NCBI GenBank assembly: GCA_902768605.1
Contig: CACXLY010000022.1
Location: 1-30,840 of the forward strand
Direction of reading: 5' to 3'
Origin: an uncultured Bacteroidales bacterium
GTDB lineage: Bacteria > Bacteroidota > Bacteroidia > Bacteroidales > Bacteroidaceae
DNA length: 30,840 bases
The notes below the pieces were generated by a model. It was not told where the DNA came from and made no database searches. It saw only the letters and a program-made list of their open reading frames with translations. Below are positions 8,120 through 16,316 of this stretch, one piece after another. Position numbers and translations under genes: made by a program. How positions within the stretch are numbered: position 1 is the stretch's first letter; each line of letters begins with the position of its first letter.

Positions 8120-11100
8120 ATGAAAGCCAAAGTTGCCTTTTTCTCCATAATTGCCCTTTTCATCGCTTGTTCTTCGGTCGATATGAAGAGCACAGGGTCT
8201 ATGGAGAGCAACGACTTGGCTTATCGTCTGCGATATACCGATGTCTCTGCTTCGCAAAAGGCTGCGAAGGAGGCTTTTTCCTCTGCTTCTGAGAGTTCTG
8301 ATAAGGCTGAAGCCCTCAACAATATGGCTTATGTAGCCTATCAGCAGATGCGTTTCGACCAGGCTCTTCAACTTCTGCAACAGATTTATGGCTTTAGTCA
8401 TAACCAGCTCGAACTGCTCTGCGCTGATGTGTTGACGATGAAAGTGATGCAGCGCATCGGCCGTGGGAAATCGTTCTTCGATGCTCGCCTACGTGCTCAG
8501 AAACGTCTCAGCCGCATTCTTTCCGAGGAGAGCAATCTTACTGAACGTCAGAAGCATCGCCTCCATTATGCTTTGACTGAGCTTCACATCGTGGCCTCTA
8601 CCTATTATTATTATCTTGGGCAGGACAGCGCGGCTCGTAGCGAGATTCAGGAAGCCGCCCAGTATGTCAATTTGGAAACCGACACGACACAATGGCTCTA
8701 CTATCAATATATGATAGGTAGCGGCGGACTCGTTGAGGGGACACCAGAGGAAGTGACCGTCACGGAGTTCAATCATCTCTTCCGCGTCTATACCTTAGCG
8801 AAGGCCAACCACTTCACTTACTTCGAAGCAAACGCACTTCAGTCGCTTTCTGCCATGATAGCTGACTCGCTCCGAGCTAATTGGATTAAGCAGCAGCGCA
8901 TCGATGCCTACAGTTATCTCTTTGGAGAACATCTTCAGTGGCAGGCTGACAGCACGCTTTCCATTCGTTATCAGTTCGCCGCAGCTTTGTCGCATCATGC
9001 AGTTGCACTCTTCAAAGAGTATCGCGACCTGTTCCAAACAGCTTGTGCCTTGCGTACTTTGGGCGAGGTTTATTTCTCGGCAGAACATTACGAAGAGGCC
9101 CTCCAGAGTTTCCGCAAAGCTCTGCATCTTGCCTCCGACCACAGTCGCTCGCCTTACCAAGTGACGCCCTGGCTGGCTGGTATTCATGAGAATCTCAGCC
9201 TTACCTATAGTGCATTAGGCGACAAGTTGAGTGCCGACAACCATCGTAACATTTATCTCGACTTGCTTGACGAGTCCCGGCAGAATAAAGAGCTTGACAG
9301 CCGAAAGGCTTTGCTGAAGCAAGAGGCTCATAGCGAGCAGATACAGTTCCTCCTGCTTCTCTTGCTCGTCGTTTTAGTCGTTGTCCTTTCCATTTTTTAC
9401 TATCGTCAGCTCAACAATCGCAACCGTTCCTTCGAGCAAAGAGTTCGTGAGATAGGTTCGAGCGAAGAATGTCAACAGGCCAGGCAGAAACTTCAAGACC
9501 TCTTGCAGGAAAGCGAGGACCGATTGGAGGAGAGCAAGGAAGCCAGCGAGGTGATGCTGCAGCGCATCCTTCAGCAACAGCAGCGTCACATCCTGCAGCG
9601 CACCAAATTATCTGTTGTTTATGCCATCATTCCTTACCTCGACCGTGTTATCGCCGAAGTAAAAAAACTCGATGAAATGGGCGAAAATGCGTCGGAACAT
9701 CTCTCTTATATACAAGAGTTGTGTTCTGGTATGATGACCATCAACGACCGACTCACTTCTTGGATTCAGATGCAACAAGGCAAGTTGAGTCTCCAAGTGT
9801 CGCGTTTCCCGTTCAAGGACATCTTGCAGGTCATTTCGATGCAGCAATATGCCTTTGCTCAGCAGCAACTCACGCTCGAAGTGCCCGAGACAGACCTTCA
9901 GGTGAAAGCCGACAAAGCCCTGACGCTCTTCATGGTCAACACGCTCGTTGATAATGCGCGCAAGTTTACGCCAGCAGGTGGCAAGGTGACGATTTCGGCC
10001 GATTCCATCGAAGATTTCGTGGAGATTAGCGTCTGCGATACTGGCATTGGCCTTTCGCAGGAAGATGTGCAAACCCTCAATGACAGTAAAGTTTATGATC
10101 CCAATCGCATCGGCACGAAGAACGCAAGCAAGGGCTTCGGTTTCGGCATCATGAACTGTAAGGGCATCATCAACAACTATAAGAAGCTCTCATCACTCTT
10201 TAACGTTTGCGACTTTGGCGTTGAGAGCCAGAAAGGAAAGGGAAGCCGCTTCTGGTTCCGCTTGCCGAGAGTGCTGCCGTTGTTGTTTATTTTTGTCTTC
10301 AATCTCGCTATTCAAGCTATGCCGCACCGCTGCTATGAACTTTTCGACTCCACATATAACTGCAATTTACAGGGACGATATGCCGAGGCTTGGCTTTATG
10401 CTGATAGTGCCATCAATATGATTGAAGGGCAGGTCGATACAGCTTTGCTCGTCTCGCTTTATAACGAACAAGCCATTTCAGCACAGGCTCTTGGAGAGTG
10501 GGAAGCATATCGGCAGAGCAATGCCGAGTGCGTTCGTCTGCATCGCCTATTCAGTACCGACCGCTCGCTTGCTTCCGACTGCCAGCGACTCGAAAAGATG
10601 AACGAAGACTCGCGTGTCCTTTACGTATTGATTGTCTTACTGCTCATCGCTTCCCTCACCTTGTTCTATATGATTGTGCTGCGTCATCGCCTTCGCCATC
10701 GTGCTTCCATGGACGACCTCTATACCCGTCTGTCGTCCGTGCTTCGTTCTTTTCCTGATAATGCAGAGACTTTGAATGACGAGTTGAACGAGGTGGCCAA
10801 TAATCTTGACCAACCTCAGCTTCGTCAACCCGTTTTGAAGTTACAGCAGAAGTTCTCTTCCAGTTTGGCAAAGTTGCAAGAAACTAACGATTTCATCGAT
10901 GATTTTGAGGAGAAAGCACAGAAGCAGCGTTTCGAGCACGACCGCTTGTACGTGATGAATCAGATACTTGACAATTCGCTCAGCACCATCAAGCACGAGA
11001 CGATGTATTTCCCCTCCCGCATCAAGCAGATGGCCGAGATGGCTGAAACGTCTCCCTCAAACTCCTTGCTCGACCTCGTTACTTATTACCGCCACATCTA

Positions 11101-11560
11101 TATGCTGCTCTACGAACAGGCCCAGCGACAGACCGACCAAAGCCTTTTGCGGTTGCAACCTATTGCTGTGAGCGACCTATTTGACTACGCAGCTAAGGCA
11201 CATGGCATCGAGTCTCTACCTGCAGGAGCTTGTGTGAAGGGAGATTTGATGTCGCTGCAAATGTTCCTCGACCAGATGATTGCAGTCGTGCCAAAGGAAG
11301 CCACTCTTTCAGCAAGGGAATCAGGGGAAATGACATATATTATATGTAATGTAGAGGGACAAAGATTCACGCAAGAGGAGCTCTCTGACCTCTTCTCGCC
11401 GCAGACAGAACGCATAGAGTACCTCGTTATGCGTCAGATAGTTCGCGAACATGATGGCGCTTGCGGTCATCCAGGGCTTCGACTCGTGGCAGAAAACACC
11501 GCGAGCGGCTACCAAATCTCTTTCTCGCTCCTTTCTTCCCATAAACCAACGAACTCATAA
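8120..11560 (+). CDS. Double sensor histidine kinase-like protein (DUF5112/DUF5113 type)
   Basis: This 1146-residue protein has two copies of one layout. Copy 1: lipoprotein-like signal (LFIACSS, Cys17), TPR-rich region (to about 400), membrane segment 410-428, coiled coil, helical DHp-like region and an ATPase domain with N-box LVDNARKF (Asn612), G1 DTGIGLS (Asp640) and G2 GFGFGIMNCKG. No H-box His is seen; the aligned stretch reads VVYAIIPYL. Copy 2: hydrophobic signal-like segment 713-730, short TPR-like part, membrane segment 832-855, coiled coil, H-box-like KHETMYFP (His959) and a degenerate ATPase region without clear N or G boxes. The layout resembles Bacteroidota kinases carrying DUF5112 and DUF5113, a name given from memory. 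The partner is probably the regulator 11 bases downstream. The signal sensed is unknown. Confidence 0.8.
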   Translation: MKAKVAFFSIIALFIACSSVDMKSTGSMESNDLAYRLRYTDVSASQKAAKEAFSSASESSDKAEALNNMAYVAYQQMRFDQALQLLQQIYGFSHNQLELLCADVLTMKVMQRIGRGKSFFDARLRAQKRLSRILSEESNLTERQKHRLHYALTELHIVASTYYYYLGQDSAARSEIQEAAQYVNLETDTTQWLYYQYMIGSGGLVEGTPEEVTVTEFNHLFRVYTLAKANHFTYFEANALQSLSAMIADSLRANWIKQQRIDAYSYLFGEHLQWQADSTLSIRYQFAAALSHHAVALFKEYRDLFQTACALRTLGEVYFSAEHYEEALQSFRKALHLASDHSRSPYQVTPWLAGIHENLSLTYSALGDKLSADNHRNIYLDLLDESRQNKELDSRKALLKQEAHSEQIQFLLLLLLVVLVVVLSIFYYRQLNNRNRSFEQRVREIGSSEECQQARQKLQDLLQESEDRLEESKEASEVMLQRILQQQQRHILQRTKLSVVYAIIPYLDRVIAEVKKLDEMGENASEHLSYIQELCSGMMTINDRLTSWIQMQQGKLSLQVSRFPFKDILQVISMQQYAFAQQQLTLEVPETDLQVKADKALTLFMVNTLVDNARKFTPAGGKVTISADSIEDFVEISVCDTGIGLSQEDVQTLNDSKVYDPNRIGTKNASKGFGFGIMNCKGIINNYKKLSSLFNVCDFGVESQKGKGSRFWFRLPRVLPLLFIFVFNLAIQAMPHRCYELFDSTYNCNLQGRYAEAWLYADSAINMIEGQVDTALLVSLYNEQAISAQALGEWEAYRQSNAECVRLHRLFSTDRSLASDCQRLEKMNEDSRVLYVLIVLLLIASLTLFYMIVLRHRLRHRASMDDLYTRLSSVLRSFPDNAETLNDELNEVANNLDQPQLRQPVLKLQQKFSSSLAKLQETNDFIDDFEEKAQKQRFEHDRLYVMNQILDNSLSTIKHETMYFPSRIKQMAEMAETSPSNSLLDLVTYYRHIYMLLYEQAQRQTDQSLLRLQPIAVSDLFDYAAKAHGIESLPAGACVKGDLMSLQMFLDQMIAVVPKEATLSARESGEMTYIICNVEGQRFTQEELSDLFSPQTERIEYLVMRQIVREHDGACGHPGLRLVAENTASGYQISFSLLSSHKPTNS

Positions 11561-11571
11561 ACCTACACAAT

Positions 11572-12294
11572 ATGGAAAAATTCAAAGTAATCATCGTCGA
11601 GGACGATAAGCTGGAGCTCAAAGGTACCCAGCAAATCCTGCAAACCGAAGTGCCGGAAGCGGAAATCATCGGAACGGCTTCAGGCGAAAGCGACTTCTGG
11701 AAGTTGATGCGCGACGGCCAGCCCGACCTCGTGCTGCTCGACCTCGGCTTGGGTGGCAGCACTACCGTCGGCGTCGATATCTGCCGACAACTCAGGACAC
11801 GTTATGCCGACATGAAAATCCTCGTTTTCACCGGCGAAATCCTCAATGAACGCCTTTGGGTTGAGGTGCTCAGCGCAGGCGCTGACGGCATCATCCTCAA
11901 GACGGGCAACCTCCTGCAGCGAGATGATATTGTGCAGGTTATGCATGGCCGCCACCTCGTCTTCAACGAGCCGTTCCTCGAGAAGGTGATGGCTCGCTTC
12001 CGCAAGGTCGTCTGCAAGGAGCAGGCTTCCGTTGATGCCTTCGTAGAGTACGAGATAGACGAGTACGACGAACGTTTCCTGCGCCATCTTGCCCTCGGTT
12101 ACACGAAGGACATGATTGCCGGACTTCGCCAGATGCCTTTCAGCACGAAGAGCCTCGAGAAGCGACAAGTGGACCTCACCAACCGCCTCTTTTCGGAGCG
12201 CGAGAGGAGTGGCGTGAATGCCGTTCGCCTCGTGGTTCGAGCCATTCAGTTGCACATCATCGACCCTGAAAACTTAGTTGCCGATGAGCAATAA
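11572..12294 (+). CDS. Response regulator with LuxR-like output domain
   Basis: This is a 240-residue regulator. The receiver domain (about 1-125) has the acidic pair at 11-12, phosphoacceptor Asp57 (VLLDLGL), Thr87 (FTGE) and Lys110 (ILKTG), so all key residues are present. The C-terminal part (about 155-225, FLRHLALGYTKDMIAGL) resembles a LuxR/GerE helix-turn-helix but is divergent. It lies 11 bases after the double kinase and is the natural acceptor of its phosphate. Its stop codon lies within the start of the next gene. The DNA target is unknown; the ACGTGT-core 22-bp arrays are one untested possibility. Confidence 0.88.
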   Translation: MEKFKVIIVEDDKLELKGTQQILQTEVPEAEIIGTASGESDFWKLMRDGQPDLVLLDLGLGGSTTVGVDICRQLRTRYADMKILVFTGEILNERLWVEVLSAGADGIILKTGNLLQRDDIVQVMHGRHLVFNEPFLEKVMARFRKVVCKEQASVDAFVEYEIDEYDERFLRHLALGYTKDMIAGLRQMPFSTKSLEKRQVDLTNRLFSERERSGVNAVRLVVRAIQLHIIDPENLVADEQ

Positions 12295-12838
12295 CGAGCG
12301 AAACTTTGTCATCCTGCTGGTGGTGGCGGCTTTGCTGCCATTCGTCTCGTGGGCGTTGTCGGCGCTGGGCGTGCCTTGCCGTAGCATTCTCGACGACGAG
12401 GGCCTTCGTTGGCTCTTCCGTCATATGAGCGATTGCCTCCACAGCCGGTTGGTGATGTTCGCCCTTTGCTGTCTGATGATGCAAGGCGTGATAAAGGAGA
12501 GCGGCATCTTGCCCCTCGGCCGGGCTTTCCGCGACCCGAGGTTCCTGCGCTACCTTGCCATCTATGCCGTCGTGTTCCTCACTATTCTGTTTGCCAGCCT
12601 TGCTCCCGACAGCCCCTTGCTCAGCATCACGGGCGGCCTTGCAGGAAGTCCTTTGCTCGACGGTCTCCTCTTCCTTGGCTGGTTCTCGTTCATCGTGTTC
12701 TGTCTCTGCTACGGACACAACAAACGCGAGCCTTGGCCCAAAATGCTGACGCGCGGCATCCGCAAGCATCCGCTCGCCATACCTTTTGCCATCGTCGTTT
12801 CCTTCTGCATCCAGTGCATTCAATATATGATAGCATGA
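12284..12838 (+). CDS. Small multi-span membrane protein of unknown function
   Basis: This is a 184-residue hydrophobic protein with about four membrane segments: near residues 8-27, 48-66, 86-105 and 120-140, and possibly a fifth at the C-terminus (IPFAIVVSFCIQCIQ). ATG at 12284 gives MSNNERNF; a TTG two codons upstream is the alternative. It overlaps the regulator gene by 11 bases, and its TGA overlaps the helicase ATG (ATGA), a sign of translational coupling. No catalytic motif was recognised. A weak likeness to bacterial transporter fragments is not enough for a name. Confidence 0.75.
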   Translation: MSNNERNFVILLVVAALLPFVSWALSALGVPCRSILDDEGLRWLFRHMSDCLHSRLVMFALCCLMMQGVIKESGILPLGRAFRDPRFLRYLAIYAVVFLTILFASLAPDSPLLSITGGLAGSPLLDGLLFLGWFSFIVFCLCYGHNKREPWPKMLTRGIRKHPLAIPFAIVVSFCIQCIQYMIA

Positions 12839-15261
12839 ATCTCGAAGACCTCAATCCCAGTCAGCGCGAAGCAGTGCTTTGCATCGATGCTCCTTCTCTC
12901 GTCATAGCCGGAGCGGGTAGCGGCAAGACGCGCGTCCTGACCTACAAGATAGCGTACCTTCTGGAGCAAGGTATGCAGCCGTGGAACATCCTTGCGCTGA
13001 CCTTTACCAATAAGGCGGCGAAGGAGATGCGCGAGCGCATCGCTACCCTCGTATCGCCCGAGAAAGCTGCGTCGCTCTGGATGGGCACCTTTCACAGCAT
13101 CTTTGCCAAGATATTGCGTATTGAGGGCCATCGCCTGGGCTACGACCAGAACTACACTATCTACGACACCGCCGACAGCTTGAGCCTCGTCAAGCTTGTC
13201 GTTCGAGAGATGAACCTCGACGAGAAGGTCTATAAGCCGAGTGCCGTGCAGAACCGCATCTCGGCAGCCAAGAACCGGCTCATCCTGCCTTCGGGCTATG
13301 CTTCCGTACGAGAGTACCGCGAGAACGACGCCTTTTATCATCGTACCCTCATGCCCGAGGTTTACAACCGCTATGAAGAGCGCCTGAAGCAGGCCAACGC
13401 GATGGACTTCGACGACCTGCTGCTCAACACCTGGCTCATATTCAAGCACAATCCTGAGGTCGCAGCGCATTGGCAGGAGCGCTTCCACTTTATCCTTGTC
13501 GATGAGTATCAGGACACCAACTTCGCCCAGCATCAAATCATCCGCCTCCTCACCGACAAGCGGCAAAGAGTCTGTGTCGTGGGCGACGACGCACAGAGCA
13601 TCTACAGCTTTCGCGGCGCCGATATCGACAACATCCTACATTTCCGCGAGACCTATTCCGGCGCACGCCTCTTCAAACTCGAGCGCAACTACCGCTCGAC
13701 GCAAACCATCGTGAATGCCGCCGGCTGCTTGATTCGCAACAATCGCGAACAGATAGCAAAGCAGGTCTTCAGCGAGAAGGAGGTGGGCAACCCACTCGCC
13801 CTCTTTCCCGCCTATAGCGATACGGACGAGGCCAACATCATCCTTCGGGAGGTGCAGCGGGCTCATCGGGCAGGCATCCCGTACAAGGGCATCGCCGTGC
13901 TCTACCGCACCAATGCGCAGAGCCGCAAGATAGAGGACAGCTTTCTGCAAGGTCGCGTGCCCTATCATATCTATGCCGGCACGTCGTTCTATCAGCGCGA
14001 GGAAATCAAGGACCTCCTTTGCTACCTCCGACTCGCCGTCAACCCCTACGACGAGGAATCGCTGCGACGTGTCATCAACAAACCATCGCGCGGCATCGGC
14101 GACACCACTGTCGGCAAGCTTTTTCTCGAAGCAAGAGCAGCAGGCATGCCAGTCTGGGAGGAACTGAAGGCTTTAAGCCTCTCCACATCCCTCCCCAAAG
14201 GAGAGGGGGATTCGTTATTCCCCAAGAGGACAATCGAGAAGCTCAAGGCCTTCTTCGACATGGTTGAGGGCTTTCACGAGAGTTCCAAGACCGACGATGC
14301 CCACACCCTTGCCATCCGCATTGCTAAGGAGAGCGGACTGCAGGAACATTACTTCAATGGATGCGACCCGGACGACGTCTCGAGGCAAGAGAATTTCCAG
14401 GAAATGCTCGATGGAATCGCGGGTTTTGTTATCGACAATCAAGAGCAGGGGCTCGGTGTTTCCCTTAGCGATTACCTGCAGATGGCCAGCCTTGCCACAG
14501 ACTTCGACCGCAATAATGCCGAGAAAGATGCCGACCAGGTTAACATGATGACCATCCATTCCGCCAAGGGTCTCGAGTTCCCCGTCGTCTTCATCGCAGG
14601 GCTGGAGGAAGGTCTTTTCCCCAGCGAGATGAGTGCAGAGATGCCGCGTGAACTCGAGGAGGAGCGCCGCCTCTTCTACGTAGCCCTTACTCGGGCCGAG
14701 CGTCAGGTCATCCTCACCTACGCCAAGTCGCGCTTCCGCAATGGGCGGATGGAGTTCTCGCGTCCCAGCAGGTTCATCAGGGAGATACCGCAGGAGTACT
14801 TTAATAATAATAGACAACAGACAACGGACAATAGACAACGGTCAACGGACAACAGTCAATGGACAACGGACAACAGACAACGGACAACAGACAGCGGGCA
14901 ATGGGCAGCGGACAACGGACAGCAGGACTTCGCTGAGCGTACTCGTATTGAGCAGAGAATTAAGGCGTTCCGTCCCCAAAGCCCAATGCCATCTGCTCCA
15001 AGGCCAACCGCATCGGAGGCACTCTCCCCAAGGGGCAATCGCCTGCCGGCAGCAAATGGATTGGGAAGCGTTAGCAGCGGAGGTCAAGGCCGGGAAGGCA
15101 CAGGATTGTCTGTTGGCTCAGCCGTCGTTCACGAGCGTTTCGGCAGGGGCGTCGTCCAAGCCCTTGAGGGCACGGGCATCGATGCCAAGGCGACGGTGCA
15201 GTTCGAGAACGCCGGCACCAAGGTCCTTATGCTGCGGTTTGCGAAGCTCACGTTGGCATAA
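12835..15261 (+). CDS. uvrD: UvrD/PcrA-type ATP-dependent DNA helicase
   Basis: This is an 808-residue SF1A helicase of DNA repair and replication-fork rescue. Walker A AGAGSGKT is at 25-32, Walker B LVDEYQDT near 219-227, motif III GDDAQSIYSFRGA near 249-261, motif V TIHSAKGLEFPVVF near 573, motif VI LFYVALTRAE near 613, and a C-terminal tudor-like domain (HERFGRGVV) near 765. ATG at 12835 is chosen because MNLEDLNPSQREAV is the family N-terminus; the frame is open 142 codons further up but over the previous gene. Two repeat insertions are tolerated: a G/C palindrome (codons about 450-464) and sixteen 7-bp units (about 659-697), the second in the linker before the C-terminal domain. A terminator follows. 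Confidence 0.95.
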   Translation: MNLEDLNPSQREAVLCIDAPSLVIAGAGSGKTRVLTYKIAYLLEQGMQPWNILALTFTNKAAKEMRERIATLVSPEKAASLWMGTFHSIFAKILRIEGHRLGYDQNYTIYDTADSLSLVKLVVREMNLDEKVYKPSAVQNRISAAKNRLILPSGYASVREYRENDAFYHRTLMPEVYNRYEERLKQANAMDFDDLLLNTWLIFKHNPEVAAHWQERFHFILVDEYQDTNFAQHQIIRLLTDKRQRVCVVGDDAQSIYSFRGADIDNILHFRETYSGARLFKLERNYRSTQTIVNAAGCLIRNNREQIAKQVFSEKEVGNPLALFPAYSDTDEANIILREVQRAHRAGIPYKGIAVLYRTNAQSRKIEDSFLQGRVPYHIYAGTSFYQREEIKDLLCYLRLAVNPYDEESLRRVINKPSRGIGDTTVGKLFLEARAAGMPVWEELKALSLSTSLPKGEGDSLFPKRTIEKLKAFFDMVEGFHESSKTDDAHTLAIRIAKESGLQEHYFNGCDPDDVSRQENFQEMLDGIAGFVIDNQEQGLGVSLSDYLQMASLATDFDRNNAEKDADQVNMMTIHSAKGLEFPVVFIAGLEEGLFPSEMSAEMPRELEEERRLFYVALTRAERQVILTYAKSRFRNGRMEFSRPSRFIREIPQEYFNNNRQQTTDNRQRSTDNSQWTTDNRQRTTDSGQWAADNGQQDFAERTRIEQRIKAFRPQSPMPSAPRPTASEALSPRGNRLPAANGLGSVSSGGQGREGTGLSVGSAVVHERFGRGVVQALEGTGIDAKATVQFENAGTKVLMLRFAKLTLA
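14181..14224 (+). repeat. G/C palindromic repeat inside uvrD
   Basis: CCCTCCCCAAAGGAGAGGGGG and a following TTATTCCCC stretch resemble the CCCCCTTTAGGGGG family. They translate to SLSTSLPKGEGDSLFP, a segment between two parts of the helicase domain that reads as extra sequence. The element is degenerate, so membership is likely but not certain. Confidence 0.55.
14812..14923 (+). repeat. 16-unit heptamer array (GGACAAC/AGACAAC) inside uvrD
   Basis: Sixteen consecutive 7-base units of the form RGACAAC run without a gap. Because 7 is not divisible by 3, each three units pass through all reading phases, so the protein shows a seven-residue repeat (TTDNRQR, STDNSQW, TTDNRQR, TTDSGQW). No phase contains a stop codon. 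The array lies in the linker before the C-terminal domain. Confidence 0.92.
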
Positions 15262-15290
15262 CGCCGACGCATACATAGAACAATCCCAAT

Positions 15291-15330
15291 ACGGGCGAGG
15301 ATGCGACAAGTTCCATCCCCGCCCGTTTTT
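15291..15330 (+). terminator. Rho-independent terminator after uvrD
   Basis: ACGGGCGAGGATG pairs with CATCCCCGCCCGT (one mismatch) across a loop of about 9 bases and is followed by TTTTT. It lies 30 bases after the uvrD stop and closes the + strand run. Confidence 0.9.
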
Positions 15331-15353
15331 AGTTATTTTTAATACTGTCCGTT

Positions 15354-15574
15354 AAAGAAGCACCAAAGGTGCGAGAGAACATAGACGGGGGTGCTAACCC
15401 CCGGGGCTATGTCATTTCGTATATCAAAGCCCTGGAAGGGCGACAGAATATGTAATTCGTTTTATTCCAACTCGTTTTAGGGTTCTGTCGTCCCTTTAGG
15501 ACTTTCTTTCCCATCGCATCATTACCGGGGGTTGCACCCCCGTCTGTTGTCTGTCGTCTCTTCGAGACTTTGGC
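15354..15574. repeat. Multi-hairpin intergenic repeat (REP/BIME-like)
   Basis: Several palindromes are packed in about 220 bases: GCACCAAAGGTGC (15360-15372), CGGGGGTGCTAACCCCCG (15386-15403), GCCCTGGAAGGGC (15429-15441), CGGGGGTTGCACCCCCG (15526-15542) and GTCTCTTCGAGAC (15556-15568). The two GGGGGT...ACCCCC hairpins flank a less symmetric middle in which CGACAGAA is answered by TTCTGTCG. No protein-like reading frame is present. It resembles the REP/BIME-like elements abundant in Bacteroidota genomes, which in other bacteria are moved by RAYT transposases; no such gene is in the window. Confidence 0.75.
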
Positions 15575-15603
15575 AAGCTGGCGTGGCCGAAGGATGCGTT
15601 TCG

Positions 15604-16161
15604 TTATCCGTTGAAAATGAGGAGCGTTTGCCCGATGTAGCTGACGCGGTAGCGGTAGAGTGGGCGACCTGTGGGGCCGTCGGAAACGTTGCCAATGTCG
15701 TTCAGATTGTAGGTGCGTCCGCAGCTGTTGCATTTGGCGTAGCCGCCGGTGCGCAGCTGTAGGGGTTTCGTGATGTTGTAGTTCTGATAGCAGTTGCTGC
15801 ATGCGCGGTCGTAGCAGACCACGCGTGCGACGTCCTCTCCAATCTCGGGAATGGTGAGTCGTCCCACGATGAAGCCGCTCAGTCCGGGCATGTAGCTGCC
15901 GTATGCCGCGATGGCAGTGACGTTGATGGACGAGGAGTGGTTGGTGGCGTCGGTGAAGATGAACCGCTGCCCGTCGCTTGTGATGGAGCAGAACTCGCCC
16001 ATGCTCTCGCAGCAGGTATAGAGCACGGGAGCTTGCAGGACGTTTTCGATGTTGAGTCGCGCCGGCAAGTTGCAGTACTTGTTGGTCACCTCGCCGTCCT
16101 TGCAGCCTGCAAGCATCAGGCAACAAATCAGGAATAATGTGTTGATGTTCAGTCTTTTCAT
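15604..16161 (-). CDS. Small Cys-rich lipoprotein, Rieske-like fold with Cys ligands
   Basis: This is a 185-residue protein with a lipoprotein signal peptide ending in LAGC (lipid Cys at 20). The second half has ACSNC, then about 20 residues later KCNSCGRTYNL, followed by GRPLYRYRVSYIGQTLLIF. That layout follows the cluster half of Rieske proteins, whose boxes are CxH and CxxH, but here both histidines appear replaced so that two CxxC pairs remain. A four-Cys site would bind zinc or iron rather than a Rieske cluster. No promoter box was found. The gene stands alone behind argH and converges on uvrD. The fold is inferred from pattern only. Confidence 0.75.
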   Translation of the reverse strand: MKRLNINTLFLICCLMLAGCKDGEVTNKYCNLPARLNIENVLQAPVLYTCCESMGEFCSITSDGQRFIFTDATNHSSSINVTAIAAYGSYMPGLSGFIVGRLTIPEIGEDVARVVCYDRACSNCYQNYNITKPLQLRTGGYAKCNSCGRTYNLNDIGNVSDGPTGRPLYRYRVSYIGQTLLIFNG

Positions 16162-16202
16162 CTCTCGTTTTTGATATTATGTAGGAAGATGCCAGCTGAG
16201 GA

Positions 16203-16228
16203 TCCCCTAACCCCCTTTAGGGGGAATT
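16203..16228. repeat. G/C palindromic repeat (CCCCTTTAGGGGG)
   Basis: CCCCTAACCCCCTTTAGGGG closely matches the repeat at 1138-1160. It lies between the lipoprotein gene and the 22-bp array. Confidence 0.8.
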
Positions 16229-16234
16229 CTTGAT

Positions 16235-16316
16235 GCTTGCTGTGGGAGAGGGCGATGCTTGCTGTGGGAAAGCCCGACGCTTGCTGTGGGAAAGGGCGAT
16301 GCTTGCTGTGGCGTTT
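16235..16316 (-). repeat. 22-bp tandem array, TTCCCACAGCAAGC family
   Basis: GCTTGCTGTGG begins at 16235, 16257, 16279 and 16301, exactly 22 bases apart; the minus strand reads TTCCCACAGCAAGC. The last unit directly abuts the stop codon of argH. A second array of this family lies at 28777-28850. Confidence 0.92.

Noticed and set aside
12409..12834. N-terminal extension of the helicase (142 codons upstream of 12835)
   Set aside because: It overlaps the membrane protein gene in another frame and does not resemble helicase sequence; family members begin at MNLEDLNPSQ.
15407..16126. 239-codon minus-strand frame overlapping the lipoprotein gene
   Set aside because: It runs through the multi-hairpin repeat and is Arg/His-rich with no motif; the 185-residue frame has a proper lipoprotein signal and Cys motifs.
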